DNA of 64,000 nt from an uncultured Acidocella sp. (GCF_946222605.1 NZ_CAMIIE010000003.1:1-64000); one strand, 5' to 3'; positions 8,524 to 17,401 are shown, counted from the first letter of the stretch. The notes: generated by a model not told the origin, from the letters alone. Program-made: numbers and translations.

Positions 8524-9425
8524 CCCACCCCCAGGCTCAAAAGCTGTGCCGCGACCGAAACCGCGATCACCTCCGGCTGCTTGCCGGCCACCCCCGCCAG
8601 CCCGATCGGGCAGGTCAGCCGCGCCGCCTCCACCCCGTCCGCGGCCAGGCGGGAGAGAAACCGCCCCCGCTTGGTGCCCGAGCCGATCATGCCGACAAAC
8701 CCCGCCGGCCCGCTTAAGGCGGCGCGCACCAGGGCATAATCCAGCTGATGGTCATGGGTGAGCACCAGCACCGCCGCGTCCGGCGGGGCCTGCCCCAACA
8801 GCGCCTGCATCTCCTCCGCCGTGCAGCAGACCAGCCCCGGCAGCCCTTCCAGCTCCGGCCGCACATCGAACCAGCCGAGCGAAAGCGGCAGCCCGGCAAA
8901 GACCCGCGCCATCGCCTGGCCGACATGCCCGGCCCCGAACAGCAGCACCTTCCGGCTTGGCGCCGCCACCGGCTCCACCAGCACCGTCCCCGCCCCCGGC
9001 AAGGCCCCGCGCGCTTGCGGCAGCGATGTCGCCAGCCGCCCGCCATAGGCCCGCTCAATCCGCCCTTCCGTCAGCGTCGCCACCAGCGTCTCGCCCGGCT
9101 CGGCCTGCAAAAACCCGCAGGCAGCCGGGTCCAGATGCTCGACCAGCAGCCGCACCCGCCCGCCGCAACATTGGCCGAGCAGCGGCCCCAGCGGATAATC
9201 CTGCACCGCCCAGCGCCCTGGGGCGCGCTCCAGCGCCGCCCTGGCCTGGGCGATGGCGGTGAATTCCAGCTTGCCGCCGCCAATGGTGCCGAAAATCGCG
9301 TCGGCACTTACCAGCATCTTCGTCCCCGCCCCGCGCGGCGCCGAGCCCTCGGTCGCCAGCACGCTGACCAGCGCCACGGGACCACGCGGGAGCCAGGATC
9401 GCAGCGCTTCGATCCACTCAGCCAT
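8520..9425 (-). CDS. xdhC: XdhC-family molybdenum cofactor sulfuration/insertion protein
   Basis: 301 residues. The N-terminal XdhC/CoxI domain has VSVLATEGSAPRGAGTKMLV, and the C-terminal Rossmann domain has VLLFGAGHVGQAMARVF. In characterised systems XdhC binds the molybdenum cofactor, helps replace an oxo by a sulfido ligand and delivers it to XdhB. The start MAEWIEALRSWL at 9425 overlaps the xdhB stop by 8 bases (ATGGCTGA). An upstream ATG would add a low-complexity Arg-rich stretch that is only xdhB read in another frame. Confidence 0.9.
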   Translation of the reverse strand: MAEWIEALRSWLPRGPVALVSVLATEGSAPRGAGTKMLVSADAIFGTIGGGKLEFTAIAQARAALERAPGRWAVQDYPLGPLLGQCCGGRVRLLVEHLDPAACGFLQAEPGETLVATLTEGRIERAYGGRLATSLPQARGALPGAGTVLVEPVAAPSRKVLLFGAGHVGQAMARVFAGLPLSLGWFDVRPELEGLPGLVCCTAEEMQALLGQAPPDAAVLVLTHDHQLDYALVRAALSGPAGFVGMIGSGTKRGRFLSRLAADGVEAARLTCPIGLAGVAGKQPEVIAVSVAAQLLSLGVG

Positions 9426-11733
9426 GATCCGCCCGCAATGCCGCAATCGCCGCCAAAATCCGCTCTGGCGTCGCCGGCGCATCAAGAGCCGGAAAGCCCC
9501 CGCCCGGCGCACAAGCCGCCACTGCCTGGGTCAGCGCGCAGAATACCGCATTGGCCAGCATGAATGGCGGCTCCCCCACCGCTTTCGAGCGATGGATGGT
9601 CGGCTCGACATTCTCGCCGGGCGCCCAGAGCTCAATCTTCATCCGCGCCGGACGGTCCGAGGCGGTCGGGATCTTGTAGGTCGAGGGGGCATGGGTGAGC
9701 AGCCGGCCATCGGCATCGAACACCAACTCCTCGGTGGTCAGCCAGCCCATGCCCTGAATGAAGCCGCCCTCGATCTGCCCCAGATCGATCGCCGGATTCA
9801 GCGATTTGCCGACATCGTGCAGAATATCCACCGCCAGCACCTTATGCTCGCCGGTCAGCGTGTCGATCGCCACCTCCGCCACCGCGGCGCCATAGGCGAA
9901 ATAATAAAACGGCCGGCCAGTATGGCTGGCGCGGTCATAATGGATCGCCGGGGTGGCGTAGAAGCCGGTGGCGGAGAGCGAGATCCGCGCCAGATAAGCC
10001 AGCTGGCAGAGCCTGGCGAAGCTCACAATCTCCGCCCCGGCGAACACCCCGTCCGGCGTGAAGCGCACCGCCGCCTCCTCCACCCCGAAATGCGCGGCGG
10101 CGAAGGCGCTCAGCCGGGCGCGGATCGTCTCCGCCGCGTTGAACGCCGCCATGCCGTTGAGGTCCGAGCCGGAAGAGGCGGCGGTGGCGGAGGTGTTGGG
10201 CACCTTGTCCGTGCGGGTGGAGGAGATGCGCACGCGCTCGACCGGCACCGCGAACACATCGGCCACCACCTGCGCCACCTTGATCATCAGCCCCTGCCCC
10301 ATCTCGGTGCCGCCATGGTTCAGCAGGATGGAGCCGTCCGTGTAGATATGCACCAGCGCCCCACCCTGGTTGAGATGGGTGGTGGTGAAGGAGATGCCGA
10401 ATTTCACCGGCGTCAGCGCGATGCCCTTCTTGATGACGCGATGGCTTTCATTCCAGTCCGCCACCGCCGCGCGCCTTGCCGCGTAATCGCTGCTTGCGAC
10501 CAGATCCGCGATGAGCTGCGGGGCGACATTATCCGCCACCTGCATCGCATAAGGTGTGACATCGCGCCCCGGCCCGTACAGATTGGCCAGCCGCACCGCC
10601 AGCGGGTCCTTGCCCAGCGCATGGGCGATATGGTCCAGCATCCGCTCCGCCACGATCATCCCTTGCGGCCCGCCAAAGCCGCGAAAGGCGGTGGCGGAGA
10701 CGGTATGGGTCTTCGCCCGGTGCGAGAGGATCTTCACCGCCGGATAGAAATAGCAATTATCCGCATGGAACATCGCCCGGTCATTGATCGCCTGCGAGAG
10801 ATCCGCCGAGCAGCCGCAGCGCGAGGCCAGCTCGATCGACACGGCTTCGATCCGCCCGTCAGCGTCGAACCCGACCTCATAGCCGGTCTCGAATTCATGC
10901 CGCTTGCCGGTGAGCACCATATCGTCATCGCGGTCGGCGCGGATCTTCACCTGCCGCCCGGTCGCCGCCGCCGCCAAAGCCGCCCCGGCGGCGAACAGAG
11001 AGGCCTGGGTCTCCTTGCCGCCGAAGCCGCCGCCCATGCGGCGCACTTCCACCGTTACCTGCGCATCCGCCAGCCCGAGCACGCGGGCGATGATATGCTG
11101 CACCTCGCTCGGATGCTGGGTGGAGGAGAGCACATGCATGCCGTCCTGCTCCTGCGGCGTCGCCACCGCGATCTGGCCTTCCAGATAAAAATGATCCTGC
11201 CCGCCCATCGCCAGCCGGCCGGAGAGACGGTGGGGTGAAGCCGCCAGCGCCGCCGCCACATCGCCCCGCCCCATGCTCTGGGCGGGTTCGATCAGACTAT
11301 CCGCCGCCAGCGCCTCGGCGATGGAGAGCAGAGGCGGCAAAGGCTCATACTCAACCTTGCCCAGCTTCGCCGCCCGCCGCGCCGCCTGATAGGAGGTCGC
11401 GACCACCAGGAAGAGCGCCTGGCCGTGATAGACCACCTCATCCTCGGCAAAGAGCCGGTCATCCCCGGCGAAGGGGCTGACATCGTTCCTGCCGGGGATA
11501 TTGATGGCGGAAAACACCGCCACCACCCCAGGGGCGGCCTGCACGGCGGCGAGATCCAGCCCGGTCAGTTTCGCATGCGCCACGCTGGAGAGGCCGAAGG
11601 CGCCATGCAGCATGTTGGCGGCCTCGGGCACGTCATCGGCATAAAGCGCCGTGCCGGAAATCTGCGCGGCGGCGCTGTCATGCGGCAGCTTGCGGGAGAC
11701 GGCGCCGCCGGTTTGCGGCATGCGGTCAGCCAT
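9418..11733 (-). CDS. xdhB: Xanthine dehydrogenase, molybdopterin-binding (large) subunit
   Basis: 771 residues of the molybdenum hydroxylase large subunit. Visible landmarks are the cofactor-contact loops GGGFGGKETQ and FRGFGGPQGM and the active-site Glu near the C-terminus in KAVGEPPFMLA. The start MADRMPQTGGAV at 11733 overlaps the xdhA stop by ATGGCTGA, exactly the same junction sequence as xdhB-xdhC. The enzyme hydroxylates purines or similar N-heterocycles with NAD as acceptor via the small subunit. Substrate specificity cannot be read from these motifs alone. Confidence 0.93.
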   Translation of the reverse strand: MADRMPQTGGAVSRKLPHDSAAAQISGTALYADDVPEAANMLHGAFGLSSVAHAKLTGLDLAAVQAAPGVVAVFSAINIPGRNDVSPFAGDDRLFAEDEVVYHGQALFLVVATSYQAARRAAKLGKVEYEPLPPLLSIAEALAADSLIEPAQSMGRGDVAAALAASPHRLSGRLAMGGQDHFYLEGQIAVATPQEQDGMHVLSSTQHPSEVQHIIARVLGLADAQVTVEVRRMGGGFGGKETQASLFAAGAALAAAATGRQVKIRADRDDDMVLTGKRHEFETGYEVGFDADGRIEAVSIELASRCGCSADLSQAINDRAMFHADNCYFYPAVKILSHRAKTHTVSATAFRGFGGPQGMIVAERMLDHIAHALGKDPLAVRLANLYGPGRDVTPYAMQVADNVAPQLIADLVASSDYAARRAAVADWNESHRVIKKGIALTPVKFGISFTTTHLNQGGALVHIYTDGSILLNHGGTEMGQGLMIKVAQVVADVFAVPVERVRISSTRTDKVPNTSATAASSGSDLNGMAAFNAAETIRARLSAFAAAHFGVEEAAVRFTPDGVFAGAEIVSFARLCQLAYLARISLSATGFYATPAIHYDRASHTGRPFYYFAYGAAVAEVAIDTLTGEHKVLAVDILHDVGKSLNPAIDLGQIEGGFIQGMGWLTTEELVFDADGRLLTHAPSTYKIPTASDRPARMKIELWAPGENVEPTIHRSKAVGEPPFMLANAVFCALTQAVAACAPGGGFPALDAPATPERILAAIAALRADHG

Positions 11734-13147
11734 CGGCCAGTTCCAAAACACTGGCGATTTCGCCCTGGGATTGCGCCCAGAGCCGGCGCAGCAGATTGCC
11801 GGCGACGCTGAGGCGATAGGCGGCCGAACCGCGCACATCCGAAAGCGGCGCAAAATCCTGCCCGATCAGCGCGGCCGCCGCCGCCAGCGCCGCTTCGGTG
11901 AAGGCGGCGCCGGTCAACGCCGCCTCAACCGTGGCGGCGCGCTTCGGGATGCCGGCCATGCCGCCAAACGCCAGCCGCGCCTGGGCGATGACACCGGCCT
12001 CGACCCGCAGATGGATCGCCCCGCAAACGGCGGAGATGTCGCTATCGAAGCGCTTCGATAATTTCGAAATCAGGATCAGCGCCTCCGGATCGGGCCGGGG
12101 GATGAACAGGCTTTCCACAAACTCGCCCGGCTGGCGGTCCTGCTTGCCATAGGCCAGGAAGAAATCCTCCAGCTTCAGCGTCCGCCGTTCCGCGCCGCGG
12201 CGCAGCGTCAGCGTCGTCCCCAGCGCGATCAGGGCCGGCGGCATGTCGCCGATCGGCGAGCCATTGGCGATATTGCCGCCGATGGTGCCGGCATTGCGCA
12301 CCTGCGCCCCGCCGATGCGCCGCACCAGCTCCCCCAAAGCCGGATGCAGCCGCGCCAGCGCGGCCTGCGCCTCGGCATAGCGCAATGCCGCGCCGAGATG
12401 CAGCCCGTCCGGCGTCTCCGCCACAAATCGCAGCGCTGCGATATCGGCGATGAAAATCAGCTCGTCCAGCACGCGCTGCTGCTTGGTCACCCAGAGCCCG
12501 ACATCCGTCGCCCCCGCCACCAGCCGCGCCTGGGGGCGCGCCAGATAGAGCGCGGCCAGCTCGTCGGTGGTCTGCGGCAGGAAGGCGCGGCGGCCCTGAT
12601 AGCTGATCACGCCGGGCGCCTCACGCAGATTTCGCAGCACTGCGATGATGGCCGCATCGTCACGCGGGGCGCAAGCCACCGCCGCGCCCGCCGCCAGGAT
12701 CGGCCCATAGCCGGTGCAGCGGCAGAGATTGCCGGAGAGGCAGTCCGCGACGCTCTGCTCCGCCCCCAGCGCGCCGATGCAGCGCCCATAGAGCGACATC
12801 ACGATCCCCGGCGTGCAGAAGCCGCATTGCGAGCCGTGCCGGTCCAGCATTTCCCGCTGCACCGGATGCGCGCCGCCCAGACTCTCGATGGTGAGCAGCG
12901 CCTTGCCATGCAGCATCGGCAGGAAGGTGATGCAGCTATTCACCGCCCGCCAGGCGATGCGCTCGCCGGCCTCACCGTCCTCCAGCGCGCCCAGCAGCAC
13001 GGTGCAGGCGCCGCAATCGCCCTCGGCGCAGCCTTCCTTGGTGCCAATGCGGCGCAAGGGCCCGCGCAAAAATTCAAGCAGCGTGCCGGTGGGATCGGGC
13101 GCGTCCAGCGTGATCACCTCGCCATCCAGCAGGAACCGCACGCTCAT
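11726..13147 (-). CDS. xdhA: Xanthine dehydrogenase, FAD and [2Fe-2S] (small) subunit
   Basis: 473 residues. The N-terminal plant-type ferredoxin domain has the Cys set in GCAEGDCGACTVLL. A second [2Fe-2S] domain has CGFCTPGIVMSLYG and GNLCRCTGYGPI. The FAD domain follows (LVAGATDVGLW and TIGGNIANGSPIGDMPPAL). This is the normal bacterial XdhA layout. It is the first gene of the 13147-to-72 catabolic block; no promoter could be assigned with confidence in the 90 bases before it. Confidence 0.93.
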   Translation of the reverse strand: MSVRFLLDGEVITLDAPDPTGTLLEFLRGPLRRIGTKEGCAEGDCGACTVLLGALEDGEAGERIAWRAVNSCITFLPMLHGKALLTIESLGGAHPVQREMLDRHGSQCGFCTPGIVMSLYGRCIGALGAEQSVADCLSGNLCRCTGYGPILAAGAAVACAPRDDAAIIAVLRNLREAPGVISYQGRRAFLPQTTDELAALYLARPQARLVAGATDVGLWVTKQQRVLDELIFIADIAALRFVAETPDGLHLGAALRYAEAQAALARLHPALGELVRRIGGAQVRNAGTIGGNIANGSPIGDMPPALIALGTTLTLRRGAERRTLKLEDFFLAYGKQDRQPGEFVESLFIPRPDPEALILISKLSKRFDSDISAVCGAIHLRVEAGVIAQARLAFGGMAGIPKRAATVEAALTGAAFTEAALAAAAALIGQDFAPLSDVRGSAAYRLSVAGNLLRRLWAQSQGEIASVLELADG

Positions 13148-13234
13148 TGGCTCTACTCCACACCCGTCCCAACCCGCGGAGTGTCCACCCCACCCACCCG
13201 GCCTGTCAACGGTAAGTTGCCCGCCCGGCCATTT

Positions 13235-13264
13235 AAAAAGGCAGGACCGAACCCGGCCCTGCCT
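13235..13264 (-). terminator. Rho-independent terminator after ispA
   Basis: On the minus strand an 11-bp stem with one mismatch (13254-13264 with 13239-13249, arms AGGCAGGGCCG and CGGTCCTGCCT) is followed directly by a run of five T (13235-13239). It lies 52 bases after the ispA stop and before xdhA, so it separates the isoprenoid genes from the xanthine dehydrogenase operon. Confidence 0.8.
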
Positions 13265-13315
13265 GTTTCAGATTCCCCCCAAGGCGCGGTTTTGGGCAGC
13301 CGGGTGAAAGCGCGC

Positions 13316-14227
13316 TCAGCTCTTGCGCGAGACGGTGAAGCGGGCCAGCGCCTGCAGCAGGGCGGCGCGCTCGCCAAAGCTCTCCAGATGCGCCGCCGCC
13401 TGCTCGGCCAGGCGCTCGGCCTGCGCGCGGGCGCGCTCCAGCCCCAGCACCGCGACCATGGTCGCCTTGCCGGAGGCGGCGTCCTTGCCGGCGGTCTTGC
13501 CCATTTCCTCGGCGGTGGCGGTCTCGTCCAGCACATCGTCATAGATCTGGAAGGCCGCGCCGAGATCGCGCCCATAGGCGATGATCGCCTGGCGCTGGGC
13601 GGTGGGCGCGCGGCCCAGAATCGCCCCGGCCTCGGCGGCGTACTGGATCAGCCGGCCGGTCTTCAGCGCCTGCAGCCGGGTGATCTCGGCCCCGGACAGC
13701 GTCTTGCCCTCGGATTCCATGTCGATCATCTGCCCGCCGACCATGCCGCGCATGCCCGAGGCCGAGGCCAGCGCCAGCACCAGCTCGATGCGCGCCTCGG
13801 CATCGCCATGGGTGTCTGCCTCGGCCAGCACCTCGAAGGCGCGGGTCTGCAGCGCGTCACCGGCCAGAATCGCGGTGGCCTCGTCGAATTTCTTGTGGCA
13901 GCTGGGCTGGCCGCGGCGCAGATCATCGTCATCCATCGCCGGCAGATCGTCATGCACCAGCGAATAAGCGTGCAGCATCTCCACCGAGGCGGCGACGCGC
14001 GCCGCACAGGTGCGGTTGACCGAGAACAGCCTGGCCACCTCCATCACCAGAAAGGCGCGCATGCGCTTGCCGCCATTCAGCACGGCATAGCGCATCGCCT
14101 CCATCAGCTTCGCCTCGGCGGTCTCGGGCACCGGCAGGAGCGCGTCGAGCTGCGCCTCCACCAGCCTTGCCACCTCGGCCAGCGCCTCGCCCAGCGCGTC
14201 CGGCTTGGGTACCACATCAAGCGCCAT
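13316..14227 (-). CDS. ispA: Farnesyl diphosphate synthase / short-chain polyprenyl synthetase
   Basis: 303 residues. The first Asp-rich motif reads DDLPAMDDDDLRRG and the second YDDVLDETATAEEMGK, with the conserved LNGGKRMR (IPP binding) near the N-terminus. This is the IspA class that condenses IPP with DMAPP/GPP to farnesyl diphosphate in the cytoplasm. The start MALDVVPKPD at 14227 lies 4 bases after the xseB stop. The pairing xseB-ispA is very common in Proteobacteria, often followed by dxs, which is not found here. Confidence 0.92.
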   Translation of the reverse strand: MALDVVPKPDALGEALAEVARLVEAQLDALLPVPETAEAKLMEAMRYAVLNGGKRMRAFLVMEVARLFSVNRTCAARVAASVEMLHAYSLVHDDLPAMDDDDLRRGQPSCHKKFDEATAILAGDALQTRAFEVLAEADTHGDAEARIELVLALASASGMRGMVGGQMIDMESEGKTLSGAEITRLQALKTGRLIQYAAEAGAILGRAPTAQRQAIIAYGRDLGAAFQIYDDVLDETATAEEMGKTAGKDAASGKATMVAVLGLERARAQAERLAEQAAAHLESFGERAALLQALARFTVSRKS

Positions 14228-14231
14228 GGTC

Positions 14232-14468
14232 TTACTCTCCGTCCTTGAGGGCGAGCGAGCCATCCGCCCGCGCCACGATGGCCTGCACCCGGGCTTCCGC
14301 CTGGGCCAGTTTTTCCTCGCAATGTTTCTTCAGCGCCGCCCCGCGCTCATAGGCGGTGATCGCATCTTCCAGCTTCTGCTGGCCGGATTCCAGCCCGCGC
14401 ACGATGGCTTCCAGGGCGGCCAGGGCGTCCTCGAAGGAGAGGGCGGCAATATCGGATTGATCAGTCAT
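14232..14468 (-). CDS. xseB: Exodeoxyribonuclease VII small subunit
   Basis: 78 residues. It has the XseB signature: LSFEDALAALEAIVRGLESG, then ITAYERGAALKKHCEEKLAQAEARV, two long helices. It assembles in several copies with the XseA large subunit (not in this window) to form exonuclease VII, which degrades single-stranded DNA. It lies between the histone-deacetylase-like gene (30 bases upstream) and ispA (4 bases downstream). Confidence 0.93.
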   Translation of the reverse strand: MTDQSDIAALSFEDALAALEAIVRGLESGQQKLEDAITAYERGAALKKHCEEKLAQAEARVQAIVARADGSLALKDGE

Positions 14469-14498
14469 GAATGCTCCCGTAGCCGCGCCGCGCGGGAA

Positions 14499-15422
14499 TC
14501 ACAACCGCATCAGCGCGCGCACATGCGTAGCACAGCTTTGCGCCAAAGCGGTGGGGTCATAGCCGCCTTCCAGCAGCGAGACGACGCGGCCGGGGCAATG
14601 CGCATCGGCGATGGCCAGCAATTCGCGGGTGGCCCAGGCGAAATCCGGCTCCTTGAGCCGCAGCTGCGCCAGCGGGTCGGCGGCATGGGCATCGAAGCCG
14701 GCGGAGAGGATCAGGATCTGCGGGGCAAAATCGGCCAGGCGGGGGAGCAGGGCCGTGCTCCAGGCCTCGCGGAAGAGCTCGCCGGTGGCGCCGGGGGGCA
14801 GCGGCACATTGAGGATATTGCCCATCCCGGTCTCGCTCTGCGCCCCGGTGCCGGGAAAGCAGGGGGATTGGTGCGAGGAGGCGTAGAAGATCTGCGGGTC
14901 CTGGCTGAAAATATGCTGGGTGCCGTTGCCGTGATGCACATCGAAATCGACGATGGCGATGCGGGTGAGGCCCCATTTGCGCTGCGCCTGGCGGGCGGCC
15001 ACGGCAGCGTTGTTGAAGAAGCAGAAGCCCATTGGCCGGTCGGCCTCGGCATGGTGGCCGGGCGGGCGCATGGCGACGAAGGCGGCCTGCGCCCAGCCTT
15101 CCATCACCGCATCCACCGCCGCCGCGGCGCCGCCGGCGGCGCGCAAGGCGGCCTCACGCGTGCCGGGGCCAAAAACCGTGTCGCCATCGATATGGCGCAC
15201 CGGCTCGCCGGACCAGCCCAGCACGGCGTCGATATAATCCGCATCGTGCGCGGCCTTCAGCTGCGCGGGCGTGGCCAAGGGGGCCAGCTCGCGCAGCAGA
15301 TGCGAGAAATCCGGCGCGTCCAGCGCGCGCAGCACATAGCGCAGCCGTTCCGCGCATTCGGGATGGTCCGGGCCGGTATCATGCCCCAACGCCGCCGGAT
15401 GCGTGAACAGCGCCACACTCAT
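14499..15422 (-). CDS. Histone deacetylase family protein (acetoin utilisation/acetylpolyamine amidohydrolase type)
   Basis: 307 residues with the class II HDAC-like zinc-hydrolase motifs: RPPGHHAEADRPMGFCFFNN (general base His-His), DFDVHHGNGTQ (zinc Asp and His) and LSAGFDAH (zinc Asp). Bacterial members deacetylate proteins or small acetylated amines, and the true substrate is unknown. The ATG at 15422 overlaps the TusA-like stop by ATGA, so the two genes are coupled. A long in-frame extension upstream is antisense to the ROK kinase gene and was not used. Confidence 0.9.
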   Translation of the reverse strand: MSVALFTHPAALGHDTGPDHPECAERLRYVLRALDAPDFSHLLRELAPLATPAQLKAAHDADYIDAVLGWSGEPVRHIDGDTVFGPGTREAALRAAGGAAAAVDAVMEGWAQAAFVAMRPPGHHAEADRPMGFCFFNNAAVAARQAQRKWGLTRIAIVDFDVHHGNGTQHIFSQDPQIFYASSHQSPCFPGTGAQSETGMGNILNVPLPPGATGELFREAWSTALLPRLADFAPQILILSAGFDAHAADPLAQLRLKEPDFAWATRELLAIADAHCPGRVVSLLEGGYDPTALAQSCATHVRALMRL

Positions 15423-15667
15423 CCGGGCTGGCCGCCACGTTTCAGCGAAAAGCTGTACACGCCCTTGGCCTCGCTGGCGGCGATCAAGGCATGGCCGCTG
15501 GTTTTGCAGAACTCCCGGAAATCCGCCACCGCCCCCGGGTCCGTCGCCAGGATGCGCAATTTCTCGCCCGGCGCCATGGCGCGCAGGGCGCGGGCCGCGC
15601 GCAGCACGGGGATGGGCGATTTCTGGTATTGCGCGTCGATTAGAGTTTCTCCCATGGCGCGAATCAT
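15419..15667 (-). CDS. TusA/SirA-like protein lacking the catalytic cysteine
   Basis: 82 residues (78 if the Met at residue 5 is used). The fold pattern beta-alpha-beta-alpha-beta of TusA is clear, with the helix RAARALRAMAPGEKLRILATDPG and then DFREFCKTSGHAL. The family motif KCPxPVL, whose Cys carries the persulfide in sulfur relay, reads KSPIPVL here, and the codon is clearly TCG (Ser). A second Cys in FREFCK is kept. It may therefore be a non-catalytic relative. It is coupled to the HDAC-like gene and divergent from the ROK kinase. Confidence 0.8.
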   Translation of the reverse strand: MIRAMGETLIDAQYQKSPIPVLRAARALRAMAPGEKLRILATDPGAVADFREFCKTSGHALIAASEAKGVYSFSLKRGGQPG

Positions 15668-15719
15668 GCGCCTTCACGCGGGCTTGAGCAAGATGAGCTT
15701 TCGGCCCAGAACCCGGCCT

Positions 15720-16622
15720 ATGACCCAGCGCATCGGCATCGATCTCGGCGGCACCAAGACGGAAATCATTCTGCTGGCGGAGGATGGGCGCGCGCTGCTG
15801 CGCCGCCGCCGCCCGACCCCGCCCGGCTATGAGGCGGCTTTGCGCAACATCGCGGCGCTGGTGGCCGAGGCGGAGCAGGAGAGCGGCCAGGTTTGCACGG
15901 TTGGGGTGGGGATACCGGGCTGCATCTCGCCCGCCACCGGGCTGGTGAAGAACGCCAATTCCAACGCGCTGAACGGCCATGCCTTCGACCGCGATCTGGC
16001 CGCCTTGCTCGGGCGCGAGGTGAGGGTGGCGAATGATGCCAACTGCTTTGCCCTCTCCGAGGCGGTGGATGGCGCGGCGGCGGGGGCGGGGGTGGTGTTT
16101 GGCATCATCATCGGCACCGGCACCGGGGCGGGGATTGTGGTGAATGGGCGGATTCTGGAAGGGCGGCACCGTCTGGCCGGGGAGTTCGGCCATACCCCCC
16201 TGCCCTGGCCGCAGCCGGACGAGCTGCCGCTGGCGCGCTGCTGGTGCGGGCAGACCGGCTGCCTGGAGCTGTATCTGGCCGGCCCCTCGCTGGCGCGCGA
16301 ATGCGACGGGCCGGGCTATCACGATGCTGGCTCGCTGCCCGCGCGCGCCGCCGCCGGGGACGACAAGGCGCAGGCGGCGCTGGCCCGGCACGCGGACCGG
16401 ATGGCCCGGGCGCTGGCGGTGGTCACCAATCTGCTGGACCCGGACTGCATCGTGCTCGGCGGCGGGGTTTCCAACATGGCGCATCTCTATGAGCAGTTGC
16501 CCCGGCTGATGCGGCCTTATGTGTTCTCCGACCAGGTGGCGCCGCACATCGTGCAGGCAAAGCATGGGGATAGCTCAGGCGTGCGCGGGGCGGCCTGGCT
16601 GTGGCCGGCGCCTCACGGCTGA
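15720..16622 (+). CDS. ROK-family sugar kinase, probably fructokinase (Mak type)
   Basis: 300 residues. The ATP-binding start reads IGIDLGGTKTEIILL, the catalytic Asp sits in VANDANCFALSEA, and the ROK zinc site is GHTPLP followed by CWCGQTGCLELY. LGGGVSNMAHLYEQLP near the end is typical of Mak/fructokinase rather than glucokinase. It phosphorylates a hexose, likely fructose, with ATP. A longer frame continues upstream but is antisense to the HDAC-like and TusA-like genes. The ATG at 15720 starts right at the family N-terminus. Confidence 0.88.
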   Translation: MTQRIGIDLGGTKTEIILLAEDGRALLRRRRPTPPGYEAALRNIAALVAEAEQESGQVCTVGVGIPGCISPATGLVKNANSNALNGHAFDRDLAALLGREVRVANDANCFALSEAVDGAAAGAGVVFGIIIGTGTGAGIVVNGRILEGRHRLAGEFGHTPLPWPQPDELPLARCWCGQTGCLELYLAGPSLARECDGPGYHDAGSLPARAAAGDDKAQAALARHADRMARALAVVTNLLDPDCIVLGGGVSNMAHLYEQLPRLMRPYVFSDQVAPHIVQAKHGDSSGVRGAAWLWPAPHG

Positions 16623-16714
16623 ACGCCAGGCGATGCGGGCGCTGGCACGCGGCTTGCAACACCCGCCGCATGCGCGGCGTTCACGGCCGCGCGCATTTTC
16701 CAGCGAGGAGCGCC

Positions 16715-17401
16715 ATGACCCAGCCGAGCCGCAGCATCGCCGCCCGCCCCTATCCCTGGCCCTATGATGGCAGCCTGGCGCCGGAGACGACGGCGCTGGT
16801 GATTATCGACATGCAGACGGATTTCTGCGGCCCTGGCGGCTATGTGGACAAGATGGGCTATGACATCGCGCTGACCCGCGCGCCGATCGGGCCGATCCAG
16901 GCCGTGCTGGGGGCGATGCGGGCGGGGGGTTATACGGTCATCCATACACGCGAGGGGCATCGGCCGGATCTGGCGGATCTGCCGGCGAATAAAGGCTGGC
17001 GCTCGCGCCGGATCGGGGCGGGGATTGGCGAGGCGGGGCCGTGCGGGCGGATTCTGGTGCGCGGCGAGCCGGGCTGGGAGATCATCCCGGAACTGGCGCC
17101 GCTGCCGGGCGAGGTGATTATCGACAAGCCGGGCAAGGGTTCGTTTTGTGCGACGGATCTGGAGCTGATTTTGCGGCAGAAGGGGATCCGCAATCTGGTG
17201 CTGACCGGCATCACCACGGATGTGTGCGTGCACACCACCATGCGCGAGGCGAATGATCGCGGGTTTGAGTGCGTGATTCTGGAGGATTGCTGCGCCGCGA
17301 CGGATGCGGGCAACCATGCGGCGGCGCTGAAAATGGTGACGATGCAGGGCGGGGTGTTTGGGGCTGTGGCGGGGTCGGGGGCGTTGTTGGCGGTGGTGTA
17401 G
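16715..17401 (+). CDS. Isochorismatase-like cysteine hydrolase (biuret amidohydrolase type), copy 2
   Basis: 228 residues with the full Asp-Lys-Cys triad: IIDMQTDF, DKPGKGSF and TTDVCVHTT. It resembles the copy at 7394-8056 across the whole length (shared HTREGHRPDLADL, GRILVRGE, REANDRGFEC) but has its own N-terminal extension ARPYPWPYDG, which is typical of biuret hydrolases. The ATG at 16715 has GAGGAG six bases before it. It stands alone, 92 bases after the ROK kinase gene. A role beside the catabolic block is inferred from the family only. Confidence 0.87.
   Translation: MTQPSRSIAARPYPWPYDGSLAPETTALVIIDMQTDFCGPGGYVDKMGYDIALTRAPIGPIQAVLGAMRAGGYTVIHTREGHRPDLADLPANKGWRSRRIGAGIGEAGPCGRILVRGEPGWEIIPELAPLPGEVIIDKPGKGSFCATDLELILRQKGIRNLVLTGITTDVCVHTTMREANDRGFECVILEDCCAATDAGNHAAALKMVTMQGGVFGAVAGSGALLAVV

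Noticed and set aside
14205..15719. N-terminal extension of the ROK kinase frame
   Set aside because: The segment is antisense to xseB, the HDAC-like gene and the TusA-like gene, all of which have clear motifs; the kinase family start is at 15720.
15423..16565. N-terminal extension of the HDAC-like frame over the ROK gene
   Set aside because: His/Arg/Pro-rich antisense sequence without homology; the HDAC start at 15422 is coupled to the TusA-like stop.
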